64,000 nucleotides of DNA from Akkermansiaceae bacterium (GTDB taxonomy: Bacteria > Verrucomicrobiota > Verrucomicrobiia > Verrucomicrobiales > DEV007): NCBI GenBank assembly GCA_024233005.1, contig JACKQE010000002.1, forward strand, positions 310,001 through 374,000, given 5' to 3'. Shown in pieces: positions 34,362 to 43,612 of this stretch. The notes beneath the pieces are model-generated. The model did no database searches. It saw only the letters and a list, made by a program, of their open reading frames with translations, and was not told the DNA's origin. The position numbers and the translations under genes were made by a program. Each line of letters begins with the position of its first letter. Position 1 is the stretch's first letter.

Positions 34362-36479
34362 ATGAAAGTCAGCATTTTGTTGTCGTTTTTCGCCCTCTCG
34401 CTCATGTCCCTCGCTGGTGCGGACCCTGGTCCACTGAAATACCCGGAGACCCGGAAATCTGACGCCAGTGATGACTACCACGGCACTCGTGTTGCGGATC
34501 CCTACCGGTGGCTTGAGGATGACAACTCCCTTGAGACGGGTTCCTGGGTCAGGGCGCAGAACGAGGTCACCTTCGGATATCTGAAAACTTTGCCCCAGCG
34601 GAGCAAAATCATAGACCGGCTCTCCAGTCTCTGGAATTACGACCGCACCGGCATGCCGTCGGAGTATGGCGGTCGCTGGTTTTACACCCGCAATACCGGT
34701 TTGCAAAATCAATCCGTGCTCTTTACCACCACTTCTCTCGATAAGGAGCCTCAGGTGCTCCTCGATCCGAATCTCCTCTCGACGGACGGAACGGTCGCTC
34801 TCACGGATTATGCTCCCAGTCTGGACGGCAAATATCTCGCCTACGCCACCTCTACCGGCGGAAGTGACTGGAATGAAGTCAGGGTTCGGGACATCGCGAA
34901 TGGCAGGGACCTCTCGGATCACCTCCGCTGGGTGAAGTTCAGCAATCTCTCCTGGCTGAAAGATGGGGGCGGGTTTTTCTACAGCCGATATGCCGAGCCG
35001 GAGTCGGGTGCGGCTCTCACGGAAAAGAACGAATTTCACCAACTTTACTTCCACCGACTCGGCACCCCACAATCTGAAGATAAACTGATTTACGAGCGAA
35101 AGGATGAGCCCGAGTGGGGATTCCAGGGTTTCGTCAACGAGGAAGGCAACTACCTCATCATTCAGGTCTGGAAAGGCACCGAGCCTAACAACCGTGTCTT
35201 TTACAAGGATCTCTCCCAACCCGATTCCACTGTGGTGGAACTGCTCAACGAGGAGGACGCCAAGTATCAATTCGTCGACAGTGTCGGCCCTGTTTTTCTT
35301 TTCCGGACCGACCTGGAGGCTCCCCGCCACCGTGTCATTGCCATCGACATAACCAATCCGGAACGGGAGCATTGGCAGGAAATTGTTCCGGAGTCAAAAG
35401 ACTTGCTCGATGGGGTGAGCACGGCCGGTGGCCTGCTATTCTGCCAGTATCTTCAGGATGCCAAAAGTGCTGTCCGATGTTTTGATTTCAAAGGCAAGCT
35501 GATTCGGGATATTGTGCTCCCGGGCATTGGCAGCGCCTACGGCTTCTCCGGCTGGCGCGACGACAAAGAGTCGTTTTTCGCCTTCACGGGCTTTACGGAG
35601 CCCGGAGCGATTTACCGACTGGATCTCACCACCGGCGAGACCAAAATTTGGCGCAAGTCGAAGGTGAAATTCGAGGGGAACGACTACGAGACGGAACAGG
35701 TTTTCTTTTCGAGCAAGGATGGCACGCTTGTTCCCATGTTCATCGTCCACAAGCGGGGGATAGTTCTGGACGGAAGTCACCCTCTCCTGCTCTATGGCTA
35801 CGGGGGATTCGAGATTAGCCTGACTCCGGATTTCTCCATGCAGCGGGCCGTGTGGTTGGAAATGGGCGGTGTCTATGCGATGCCAAATCTGCGCGGTGGT
35901 GGCGAGTATGGCGCGGACTGGCACAACGCGGGCATCAAGCTCAAAAAGCAGAATGTTTTCGACGACTTCATCGCCGCTGCCGAGTGGCTCATTTCAAAGG
36001 GCTACACATCATCCTCGAAACTGGCCATTCAAGGAGCAAGCAACGGCGGACTCCTCGTCGGTGCCTGCATGACGCAGCGTCCTGACTTATATGCCGCCGC
36101 TCTCCCCTCAGTGGGAGTGATGGATATGCTGCGCTTTCATCGCTTCACGATAGGCTGGGGCTGGAAGAGTGATTTCGGAAGTTCGGAGAATGCGGATGAG
36201 TTCGAAGCCCTCTTTGCCTATTCACCTCTGCATAATCTGAAACCCGGTACGCACTACCCTGCCACACTCGTGACGACGGCCGACCACGATGATCGGGTGG
36301 TGCCGGCGCACAGTTTCAAGTTTGCCGCGAGGCTGCAGGAGTGCCAAGCCGTCCATGGCCCGCCGGTGCTCATCCGCATCGAAACCAGCGCCGGTCACGG
36401 GGCTGGCACCGCTCTCAACAAAGTGATTGAGGAGTCCGCCGACGAGTTGGCATTTCTGGCTCAAGCACTCAGGCTCTGA
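34362..36479 (+). CDS. Prolyl oligopeptidase (S9A), exported
   Basis: 705 residues from ATG 34362, which gives a signal peptide (MKVSILLSFFALSLMSLAGA). The N-terminal DDYHGTRVADPYRWLED is the family start, and a seven-bladed propeller covers about 70-430. The alpha/beta-hydrolase domain carries the catalytic Ser560 (GASNGG), Asp in DHDDRV (641-646) and His679 (SAGHGAG). The length equals that of typical prolyl oligopeptidases, which cleave after Pro in peptides shorter than about 30 residues. The signal peptide implies periplasmic action, probably on nutrient peptides. It stands alone; the tRNA-Cys-like fragment begins 23 nt after its stop. Confidence 0.93.
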   Translation: MKVSILLSFFALSLMSLAGADPGPLKYPETRKSDASDDYHGTRVADPYRWLEDDNSLETGSWVRAQNEVTFGYLKTLPQRSKIIDRLSSLWNYDRTGMPSEYGGRWFYTRNTGLQNQSVLFTTTSLDKEPQVLLDPNLLSTDGTVALTDYAPSLDGKYLAYATSTGGSDWNEVRVRDIANGRDLSDHLRWVKFSNLSWLKDGGGFFYSRYAEPESGAALTEKNEFHQLYFHRLGTPQSEDKLIYERKDEPEWGFQGFVNEEGNYLIIQVWKGTEPNNRVFYKDLSQPDSTVVELLNEEDAKYQFVDSVGPVFLFRTDLEAPRHRVIAIDITNPEREHWQEIVPESKDLLDGVSTAGGLLFCQYLQDAKSAVRCFDFKGKLIRDIVLPGIGSAYGFSGWRDDKESFFAFTGFTEPGAIYRLDLTTGETKIWRKSKVKFEGNDYETEQVFFSSKDGTLVPMFIVHKRGIVLDGSHPLLLYGYGGFEISLTPDFSMQRAVWLEMGGVYAMPNLRGGGEYGADWHNAGIKLKKQNVFDDFIAAAEWLISKGYTSSSKLAIQGASNGGLLVGACMTQRPDLYAAALPSVGVMDMLRFHRFTIGWGWKSDFGSSENADEFEALFAYSPLHNLKPGTHYPATLVTTADHDDRVVPAHSFKFAARLQECQAVHGPPVLIRIETSAGHGAGTALNKVIEESADELAFLAQALRL

Positions 36480-36502
36480 AGGGGGAAGGCTACAATCGCT
36501 GC

Positions 36503-36529
36503 TCGCGGGTTCATTTCCCGGTCCCGCCT
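36503..36529 (+). repeat. Imperfect copy of the tRNA-Cys 3' end
   Basis: 24 of 27 bases match 24517-24543 of tRNA-Cys in the same orientation, covering the T-arm and acceptor strand (TCGCGGGTTC ... TCCCGCCT). Such direct repeats of tRNA ends commonly mark integrated elements. No integrase is found between the two sites. Confidence 0.6.
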
Positions 36530-36561
36530 GACTTTATTTCCCGGGTTGTCACCGGTGACCG

Positions 36562-37212
36562 TTAAGGCAGGGGACGGAATTCACGAAGACGGGGCGTCTC
36601 CGACTCTCCCACCGCGACCGGCTTGGCGACCGGCATCGGAGATGGCTTGTTGGCCGGAGCGGGTTTCACCTCAGGAACGGCCGGAGGTTTTGGCTTTGAG
36701 GCTACCGGAGAGTGATTGCTCTTCAGGTTGGGATGGAAGGCCAACGCGTCCTGATAGTTCATCCACAGACTGCGTTCCATGGTATAGATGCCCAGCACCA
36801 TAGAGGCGACCCCGAGGGCGAATCCCAGCCGGTTGCGTGTCGGCCCCACCAAGATGGCTCCGGCGGCCACGCCTGCGAGCATCAGATAAACCCAGCGTTG
36901 CTCCTCACGTTGCCGGGTGTTTTCGGCAAAGTTTTTTGAACGAGAGGGTGATTCAAGTTTAAAGACCTGTTCAATCCGCTGGGCGGAAGCCTTCCTCGCC
37001 CCCAGATAGGGGAGAAACACCAGCGCTCCGGCAAGAATGAAGCTGAGTCCGACAATCTGGAGCCGCTCCTTCTTGGAAAAATAGGCGTATCCGAAACAGA
37101 CCGCTCCGGCGGCTACCAACCAGAAAAGCAGGGGTTCCAGGACGAGGAATTGATATTCAGGATCGGCGAGCGCTTGGAGCAGCTTTTCCAGTTGGGCGAA
37201 AAACTCGGACAT
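36562..37212 (-). CDS. Membrane protein, hypothetical
   Basis: 216 residues from ATG 37212. An initial amphipathic part (MSEFFAQLEKLLQALADPEY) is followed by four membrane segments (LEPLLFWLVAAGAVCFGYAY, IVGLSFILAGALVFLPYLG, WVYLMLAGVAAGAILVG, LGFALGVASMVLGIYTM) and a Lys/Pro-rich tail of about 45 residues. No family is recognised. It lies 40 nt after ruvB and is probably co-transcribed with it. An upstream extension of the frame would overlap ruvB and is unlikely. Confidence 0.7.
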   Translation of the reverse strand: MSEFFAQLEKLLQALADPEYQFLVLEPLLFWLVAAGAVCFGYAYFSKKERLQIVGLSFILAGALVFLPYLGARKASAQRIEQVFKLESPSRSKNFAENTRQREEQRWVYLMLAGVAAGAILVGPTRNRLGFALGVASMVLGIYTMERSLWMNYQDALAFHPNLKSNHSPVASKPKPPAVPEVKPAPANKPSPMPVAKPVAVGESETPRLREFRPLP

Positions 37213-37252
37213 GGCGGAAACAGGTTGGATGGATTGGGGAAGGGGGGGGACC

Positions 37253-38272
37253 TCAAAACAGGTCACCTTGGATTTCTTTAGGGGGCGGAGCGCCCACTTT
37301 CTGGTAGGCGGCAAGCATCGCGGTCCGTCCGCGGGGCGTGCGCTTGAGATACCCCTGCATGATGAGATAGGGCTCGTAAACATCCTCCAGAGTCGCCTCA
37401 TCCTCCCCAACGGCGACGGCGAGAGAGCCCAGTCCGACAGGGCCTCCTGCAAATTTGAAGATCACAGCCTCCAGGATGCGTTTGTCCATCTCGTCGAGGC
37501 CGTCCTTGTCGATTTCCAACATGCCCAGCGCCCGATCGGCAACTTCTGCGGAAATCAGGTTGTCTGCCCTCACCTGGGCAAAATCCCGGACCCACCGCAG
37601 GAGATTATTGGCAATCCGGGGCGTCCCCCGGGAGCGGGAAGCCACTTCCCGAGCCCCGTCAGGTTCCACCTGGACGCCCAGCAAACCTGCGGAGCGCTGG
37701 ATGATGCGGGCCAATTCGCTGGTGGTGTAGTAATCGAGACGGTTGGTCATGCCGAAGCGGGAGCGCAATGGAGCGGTCAGCATGCCGGCCCGAGTGGTCG
37801 CTCCCACCAGGGTGAATTTTGGCAGGGACAGGGTGATCGAGCGGGCGTTGGGGCCCTGATCGATGATGATGTCCAGTTTGTAATCCTCCATCGCGGGATA
37901 GAGGTATTCTTCAATGGCAGGATGGAGTCGGTGAATCTCGTCGATGAAGAGGAAATCTCCATGTTTCAGGTTGGTCAAAATTCCAGCCAGTTCCCCCGCT
38001 TTCTCGATTTGAGGGCCACTTGTGCAGTGGATTTCGCTTCCGAAGGCACGGCACAAAATGTGGGCCAGAGTGGTCTTGCCCAATCCCGGTGGCCCGCTCA
38101 GTAAAACGTGGTCCAAGGCATCGCCACGTTGCCGAGCCGCTTCGATCATCAGCATCAGCCGTTCTTTGACTTTCACTTGACCGCAGAATTCATCGAAGTC
38201 CGGGGGGCGCAAGGACACATCGAAGTCCGTTGTGGGCTCCTCAGCCTTGCCTTGAATGAAGGGGTCGCTCAC
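37253..38272 (-). CDS. ruvB: Holliday junction branch migration helicase RuvB
   Basis: 339 residues, normal length. The motor of the RuvAB complex. Walker A is GPPGLGKTT, Walker B LFIDEIHRL, sensor 1 LVGATTRAGML and the arginine-finger region PLRSRFG. The C-terminal winged helix includes RGRTAMLAAYQ. The start MSDPFIQG is the only good ATG near the family N-terminus. The partners ruvA and ruvC are not in the window. Confidence 0.97.
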   Translation of the reverse strand: MSDPFIQGKAEEPTTDFDVSLRPPDFDEFCGQVKVKERLMLMIEAARQRGDALDHVLLSGPPGLGKTTLAHILCRAFGSEIHCTSGPQIEKAGELAGILTNLKHGDFLFIDEIHRLHPAIEEYLYPAMEDYKLDIIIDQGPNARSITLSLPKFTLVGATTRAGMLTAPLRSRFGMTNRLDYYTTSELARIIQRSAGLLGVQVEPDGAREVASRSRGTPRIANNLLRWVRDFAQVRADNLISAEVADRALGMLEIDKDGLDEMDKRILEAVIFKFAGGPVGLGSLAVAVGEDEATLEDVYEPYLIMQGYLKRTPRGRTAMLAAYQKVGAPPPKEIQGDLF

Positions 38273-38646
38273 AAAAAAGACTCGTGATGGAGACGGGCTG
38301 GCGGTAGCGAAGAATGACCGTTTTCAGGAGATTGCACCGCCATACACCACAAAACCGAAAACCGTTTCAGACTGTGTCGCTATTTTGTTAAAATACCCAA
38401 AATATCGCAACAGTCGAATGAACTTTTTTTTCAAACAAATTTCAACGAGTCATCTGGCAACAAAATTGCATGGCATTGATCCAGCAAGCGGAAGACTCCG
38501 AGACCCCCTAAAAACCCTTAAGATTACCGAATTACTTTCACTCTCAGGTTGCATTTTTACTTCTTGACTCGAAGATACTTCTTTTGCATAGAGGAACCTG
38601 TCCAGGCAGATCTATTTGCCGCTTTCCAATTTTCGAAACAATCCAC
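38273..38646. promoter_or_regulatory. Divergent region between ruvB and bamA
   Basis: About 375 bases, AT-rich in 38380-38580, containing promoters for both directions. No distinct operator or RNA gene is recognised. A short plus-strand frame crosses the region but overlaps the ruvB start and has no family features. Confidence 0.45.
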
Positions 38647-40944
38647 ATGAATCGCCATCCCTCAAGCCGACTCAGATCCACAATTCATTGCCTGTTTTCC
38701 CTGATTGTCGGGGTGTTTGGCTGGGCCTCTCAGGGGGTGTCCCAAGAGGAAGGGCAAGTTGTTCGGCAGATTGATGTGCAATACATCGGTTCAGCGGCGG
38801 TTTCGAAAGAGCGCATTCTTTCTCACGTGTCCACCAAGGTGGGAGATCGGGTGTCCCAAGCCAAGCTGGATGAGGATTTGAAGAGCCTTTTCAAAAGCGG
38901 CGATGTGGAAAATGCATCGATCTTTTCTGAGCCGGCCGGCGGTGGGGTGAAGCTTGTTTTCAAGGTTCAGACCCGTTCCGCGATGGGGAACATCCTTTTT
39001 CGCGGCAACTCGGTGCTGCCTTCCACGGAACTCCGTGGGGAAGTTGATCTGAAGTCCGGGGACTCCATTGATGAGGAGGCTCTCCGCAAGGGGCGTGACG
39101 GGATCCAGAAAAAGTACGCCAAGAGGGGTTATCCCGAGACCACTGTTTCCTACAATGTGGGCGCTCCCAATGCGCAAGGATTCTCGGACGTGACCTACAC
39201 GGTCTCCGAGGGCGGGCGAGGGGTGCTTCGCAAGGTGACGTTTGTCGGGAATAAAGCCTTTAGCGCGGAAGAGTTGCGCAAGCAAATGTCACAGAAGGAA
39301 AAGGGGTTGCTCAACATCTTCTCCAAAAAGGGTCAAACTGATGCCAATTCTCTGGAAAGCGACATCCGGGCCATTGAGAATTTTTACCGCGACCACGGGT
39401 ATTTGAATGCTCGTGTTCTAAACGCCAGCCGGGTGCGTGCCGATGAAAAGAACGTGGATTTGGTGGTCACCATTGATGAGGGCCAGCCCTATCATGTCGG
39501 AGCTCTGAAGATTGAGGGAATCCGTGTTCTGTCCTACGACTCTGAGATCAATCCTTACCTTCGGACCAAGGCGGGTTCGATTTACTCCGGGGAAGCCCTC
39601 CGGGAAGACATTCGATTGATTCAGGATCAGTATGGCGTCCAAGGATACGCGGATGCCGTTGCCGTGCCCCGGCTTGATCCTTCGGGCGGCAACCAGGTCG
39701 ATATCGTTCTTCAGGTGAGCGAAGGCCAGCGTTTCAAGGTTCGGGAGATCCACATTGAAGGGAATACCAAAACTCTGGATGAAGTCATTCGTCGTGAGTT
39801 GAGCGTAAGCCCCGGTGAGGATTTCAACACTGCCAAGGTCGAGGCCGCTCAAAAGCGCCTCATGAACATGAACTATTTCTCCAGCGTTGACGTGATGCCT
39901 GTTGAGGCCAGCTACATGAATGAGAAAGATCTCCTCATTCAAGTGGCCGAAAAGCCAACCGGAACCATCAATCTGGGTGCCGGGTTCAGTTCCATTGACA
40001 ACTTGGTGGGCTTTGTGGAGTTGACCCAGTCCAACTTTGATCTTTGGAATCGCAACGGAGGCTTCACTGGTGGTGGCCAGCGTTTCCGGGTCAGCGTGCG
40101 TGGCGGTTCGCAGCGCAAGGATGCTGTCATTAGCTGGACCGAGCCGTGGTTCTTGGACCGTCCGATCGCTCTCACGGTGGAAGCCTTTTATCGGGACTTG
40201 AATTTCCTCAGTGATTTCTACGACCAGACTCAGTACGGCGGTTCTTTTGGTTTCCGCAAATCTTTCACCGATTCGCTCTGGGGACGTACCGAATTCCGCG
40301 GACAACAAGTCAAGATCGATGCTGATCCAAATGCCTCCGAAGCCATCCTTGCGGAGGATGGCAGTTATTTGGACACCTCCATCTCCGTGGAAATGGCTCA
40401 CGATACCCGGGACAGCCTCTTCCTTCCCCGCAGTGGTCACAAGTTGTTGGCCGGCGTGGAGCAATCTGTTGGCGATCTTGACACCAACACGCTGAATTTT
40501 GAAGCCGCGCAGTATGTGACCTTGCCTGCGGACATCATTGTCAGCGTCTACGGCGAGGCCAAGTTTGTGAACAACGACACTCCAATCTTCAAGAGAGCCT
40601 TCCTGGGCGGGGCCAATGATCTCCGTGGCTTCCACTATCGCGATGTGGGTCCGAAGGACGAAACGGGTGAACCTCTTGGTGGCGATGAATCTTGGTTCAT
40701 CACGGCGGAAGCGACCGTGCCGGTCATTGATAAGGTTCGTTTCGCTGCCTTTTATGACGTGGGTCAGGTCAGCGGTGGTCCTGGTACTTTTGGCGGCGGC
40801 ACGAACTCCGATTACGGAATTGGTCTGCGCCTCTTCCTGCTTGGTCCGGCACCAATCAAACTGGATTACGCCATTCCGATGCAGAGTGACACCTTCAACG
40901 ATTCCTCGGGGCGGTTCAACTTCACGATCGGCGCCCAGTTCTAA
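38647..40944 (+). CDS. bamA: Outer membrane protein assembly factor BamA
   Basis: 765 residues from ATG 38647. The signal peptide covers about 1-37. Five POTRA domains follow (from VVRQIDVQYIGSAAVSKERI to KVREIHIEGNTKTLDEVIRREL). The C-terminal half is the 16-stranded barrel, with the conserved VRGSQR-like loop (here SVRGGSQRKD), the family motif near LRGFHYRDVGP and a C-terminal strand ending in Phe (FNFTIGAQF). It inserts beta-barrel proteins into the outer membrane. It heads an operon-like run with two Skp-like chaperones and lpxD. No Shine-Dalgarno sequence precedes it. Confidence 0.96.
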   Translation: MNRHPSSRLRSTIHCLFSLIVGVFGWASQGVSQEEGQVVRQIDVQYIGSAAVSKERILSHVSTKVGDRVSQAKLDEDLKSLFKSGDVENASIFSEPAGGGVKLVFKVQTRSAMGNILFRGNSVLPSTELRGEVDLKSGDSIDEEALRKGRDGIQKKYAKRGYPETTVSYNVGAPNAQGFSDVTYTVSEGGRGVLRKVTFVGNKAFSAEELRKQMSQKEKGLLNIFSKKGQTDANSLESDIRAIENFYRDHGYLNARVLNASRVRADEKNVDLVVTIDEGQPYHVGALKIEGIRVLSYDSEINPYLRTKAGSIYSGEALREDIRLIQDQYGVQGYADAVAVPRLDPSGGNQVDIVLQVSEGQRFKVREIHIEGNTKTLDEVIRRELSVSPGEDFNTAKVEAAQKRLMNMNYFSSVDVMPVEASYMNEKDLLIQVAEKPTGTINLGAGFSSIDNLVGFVELTQSNFDLWNRNGGFTGGGQRFRVSVRGGSQRKDAVISWTEPWFLDRPIALTVEAFYRDLNFLSDFYDQTQYGGSFGFRKSFTDSLWGRTEFRGQQVKIDADPNASEAILAEDGSYLDTSISVEMAHDTRDSLFLPRSGHKLLAGVEQSVGDLDTNTLNFEAAQYVTLPADIIVSVYGEAKFVNNDTPIFKRAFLGGANDLRGFHYRDVGPKDETGEPLGGDESWFITAEATVPVIDKVRFAAFYDVGQVSGGPGTFGGGTNSDYGIGLRLFLLGPAPIKLDYAIPMQSDTFNDSSGRFNFTIGAQF

Positions 40945-40970
40945 AAACCTGCGGATACTTCTATTTCAAC

Positions 40971-41005
40971 ACGGGCGGCTTTCGGATGACGGGGTCGCCC
41001 GTTTT
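40971..41005 (+). terminator. Possible attenuator/terminator between bamA and first skp
   Basis: ACGGGCG at 40971 pairs with CGCCCGT ending at 41002, followed by TTT. The loop is 18 nt and the T-run short, so it may lower, not stop, read-through. Confidence 0.45.
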
Positions 41006-41075
41006 GCGTAAGACAGGATCCCTGTCTGTTCAGTGCCCTGAAACCTCAATGGCAAATTTTCATCCCGGTGTGACC

Positions 41076-41648
41076 ATGATCCGATCGTCTTTTGCCCTGT
41101 TGTTCAGTATCTTCATGGTTTTTGGTGCCTGCACCTTGTGCGGCCAGGAATTGAAAGGGCTGGTGGTCGTGGACATTGCCTCCTGTGTCGACCAGTACCG
41201 CAAAACTGCCAGTGAACGGGAGCGGTTGGAGGCTCTCTCGAAGGAAAAATCCTCCCCACTGGAGCAGGAACGACAGGACATCGAGGCCATGGGGGGTAAA
41301 CTCAAGACTCTCGATTCCAGAATGAATGACACGTCTTTCAGTAAGGAGCAACGGGAGGAGGCCCGGTCAGAATTGGAGCGCGTCTTCAAAGAAATGAGAG
41401 TGAAGCAGGAAGGGCTCAAGAAAAGTGTCGAAAAAGTTCAAACAGAAATGGTTGCCGCCCAGGACGCCATGGCTGAGGGCATTCTGAGTGAAGTACGCGC
41501 GGTCGTTCAACAAATCGCCTCAGAGAAATCCTTGGGGATTGTTTACGACAAGTCCTTTCTTCCCAAGTCCAACAAGGCCATCGTCTTCATCAGTCCCAGA
41601 GTGATCGATCTCACTGACGAAGTCATCAAAGTCCTCAATTCGAAATAG
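41076..41648 (+). CDS. OmpH/Skp-family periplasmic chaperone, paralogue 1
   Basis: 190 residues from ATG 41076, which starts a signal peptide (MIRSSFALLFSIFMVFGACTLCGQ). The mature protein is a long coiled coil (about 40-150) rich in Glu, Lys and Gln, framed by the Skp body strands LKGLVVVDIASCVDQYRKT and GIVYDKSFLPKSNKAIVFI. Skp carries unfolded outer-membrane proteins through the periplasm to BamA. It is followed by a second paralogue with the same end motif. Confidence 0.88.
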   Translation: MIRSSFALLFSIFMVFGACTLCGQELKGLVVVDIASCVDQYRKTASERERLEALSKEKSSPLEQERQDIEAMGGKLKTLDSRMNDTSFSKEQREEARSELERVFKEMRVKQEGLKKSVEKVQTEMVAAQDAMAEGILSEVRAVVQQIASEKSLGIVYDKSFLPKSNKAIVFISPRVIDLTDEVIKVLNSK

Positions 41649-41764
41649 TCTCTCCCTTGTCTGAAGCGACTCGCAGCTCCCTGCTGTTTCTTTCAGTTGA
41701 AATTCCCTCCCTGGCCCTTAACTTGGCCGCCCTTCCAACCCAAGACGAACCTCCTAACTTTGCC

Positions 41765-42406
41765 ATGACCTTTTTTCGCTTATTGCCCTCCATCCTTGCG
41801 TTGGCGACCTTGGTGGCTGCCACTCCGGCCCATGCTCAAAAGATCGCTGTGATCGACATGCAGGAATGCATCAACCAGTATCACAAGACCAAAACCGAGA
41901 TCGATAAGATCAATGAGGAAGCCAAAACCAAAACCGCCCCGCTAGATCAGATCAAGCAGGACATGGACAATCTGGCGAACAAATTGAAACCTTTGGAGGC
42001 CAAAATTCAGGACACTTCCCTGAGCATGGAAGTCCGCAAGGGAGCGCAGGCCGAAGCACAGGCTCTCTTTGCAGAGTTAGGCGCAAAGCGCAAAGCGCTT
42101 GAAGAGCAAAGTTCCAAATTGCAGGCCGAACTTTACAAAATGCGTCAAACCATGGAACTGACCCTGGTGGCTGAAATCCGGGCGGTGATCACCAAAGTGG
42201 CCGCCGCACAAGCCATCGATCTCGTCTATGACAGTTCCTTCCTTCCCAAGTCCAACAAGGCCATTGTTTACATCGGACCGACTGTTCTGGATCTGACCAA
42301 GAATGTGGTTGGCACCTTGAACGAAGGTCAGCCTGCCCCGTCACCGGATAGCGCCCCAACCGCCTCTCCCCCGGCCGCGCCGAAATCTGCTCCGGCCGTG
42401 CCCTGA
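41765..42406 (+). CDS. OmpH/Skp-family periplasmic chaperone, paralogue 2
   Basis: 213 residues from ATG 41765, with signal peptide MTFFRLLPSILALATLVAATPAHA. Body strands KIAVIDMQECINQYHKTKTE and DLVYDSSFLPKSNKAIVYI match those of paralogue 1, and a coiled coil lies between. It differs by a Pro/Ala/Ser-rich tail of about 25 residues (PAPSPDSAPTASPPAAPKS). The pair arose by tandem duplication; two chaperones may serve different clients or form mixed trimers. It precedes lpxD by 24 nt. Confidence 0.88.
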   Translation: MTFFRLLPSILALATLVAATPAHAQKIAVIDMQECINQYHKTKTEIDKINEEAKTKTAPLDQIKQDMDNLANKLKPLEAKIQDTSLSMEVRKGAQAEAQALFAELGAKRKALEEQSSKLQAELYKMRQTMELTLVAEIRAVITKVAAAQAIDLVYDSSFLPKSNKAIVYIGPTVLDLTKNVVGTLNEGQPAPSPDSAPTASPPAAPKSAPAVP

Positions 42407-42430
42407 TTTTTCTTTGCTGGGCGGCGCGCG

Positions 42431-43483
42431 GTGAGGATCACTCTTCAGGAATTGGCGGATCTCGTCCAAGGGGAAATTCTCCGGGGCGATGTCTCTGCTG
42501 TTTACGACGGTTTTTGCGGTCTGAAGGAGGCCCGTCCCGGCGACATCAGCTTTTTTGGGAACGAGCGCTACGCCAAGGATCTGGCCTCCACCAAGGCAGG
42601 AGTCGTGCTTGTGGGTACGGAATCGGTGAATGCCCCCGAGGCGGTTGCCTTGATCCTAGTCCCCAATGCGGTAATTGGCTTTGATGCGGTGGTCAGGAAG
42701 TATGCGGTTCCCAAACCTCTGTTCCGTCCCGGCGTCCACCCTTCCGCCGTTTTGGGGGAGGGGGTCGAGTTGGATTCTGATGCTGTCATGATCGGGGCCA
42801 ATGCGGTGATCGGTGATGGCTGCCGGATTGGTCCGGGCACTCGCATTGGTCCTTGCTCGGTGGTCGGAGAACGTTCTGTGATCGGATCTGACTGTGAAAT
42901 CGCCGCCAATGTGACCTTGCGGGAAGGATCCATCCTCGGAGACCGCGTCGTGCTGCACAGCGGTGTGGTGATCGGTGGTGATGGTTACGGCTTTCAATTC
43001 GTGGAAGGTCAGCACCGCAAGATTGAACAAATGGGGATTGTCCGTCTCGAAGACGATGTCGAGGTGGGCGCCAATTCAACCATTGATCGTGCCAGGTTTG
43101 GGGAAACAGTGATCGGAGCCGGGACCAAAATCGACAATCTGGTCCAGGTCGCCCACAATGTGATTGTGGGAAAGCATTGCCTTTTGGTCGCCCAGGTGGG
43201 GATCAGTGGCAGTACCCGGCTCAGCGACCATGTGACCGTGGGAGCCAAAGCCGGAGTTGCAGGTCATTTGCAACTCCGCGAAGGGGTCGTGGTCGCGGGG
43301 GGGGCTCGGGTGATCTCTGATCTCGGGCCCGGGGGTACTTATTTCGGGTATCCCGCCAAACCCATGAAAGATGATCTTCGCACAAAAATGCACCTGAAGA
43401 AGCTCGGTCGGCTTTTTGACCGCGTTGCTGCCTTGGAAAGGCAGATCGAAGCATTGCAGGGCGAGGTGGAAGGCGATTCTTGA
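42431..43483 (+). CDS. lpxD: UDP-3-O-acylglucosamine N-acyltransferase
   Basis: 350 residues from GTG 42431. The N-terminal uridine-binding domain (MRITLQELADLVQGEIL, CGLKEARPGDISFFGNERY) is followed by a left-handed parallel beta-helix of hexapeptide repeats. The catalytic His is in NLVQVAHNVIVGKH. The C-terminal helices (RLFDRVAALERQIEALQGEV) form the trimer tail. It adds the second acyl chain in lipid A synthesis, so the organism makes lipopolysaccharide. The bamA-skp-lpxD order is the common arrangement, though fabZ and lpxA are missing here. Confidence 0.96.
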   Translation: MRITLQELADLVQGEILRGDVSAVYDGFCGLKEARPGDISFFGNERYAKDLASTKAGVVLVGTESVNAPEAVALILVPNAVIGFDAVVRKYAVPKPLFRPGVHPSAVLGEGVELDSDAVMIGANAVIGDGCRIGPGTRIGPCSVVGERSVIGSDCEIAANVTLREGSILGDRVVLHSGVVIGGDGYGFQFVEGQHRKIEQMGIVRLEDDVEVGANSTIDRARFGETVIGAGTKIDNLVQVAHNVIVGKHCLLVAQVGISGSTRLSDHVTVGAKAGVAGHLQLREGVVVAGGARVISDLGPGGTYFGYPAKPMKDDLRTKMHLKKLGRLFDRVAALERQIEALQGEVEGDS

Positions 43484-43612
43484 TAAGGGAACGGACAGCC
43501 ACTTCCTCTGTTTTGCCAACGGGGGGGCTTCTGGGAATACTTGCGGGCAAATAAAATTGCCGGGAGGTTACCCTTTTCCCTATACTTCCGGCATCTCGAT
43601 CCGTCTTCTTCC

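Noticed and set aside
36548..36559. Palindrome GTCACCGGTGAC
   Set aside because: Short, isolated and not near a start; probably chance.
38256..38567. 103-residue plus-strand frame upstream of bamA
   Set aside because: Overlaps the ruvB start in antisense and has no family features.
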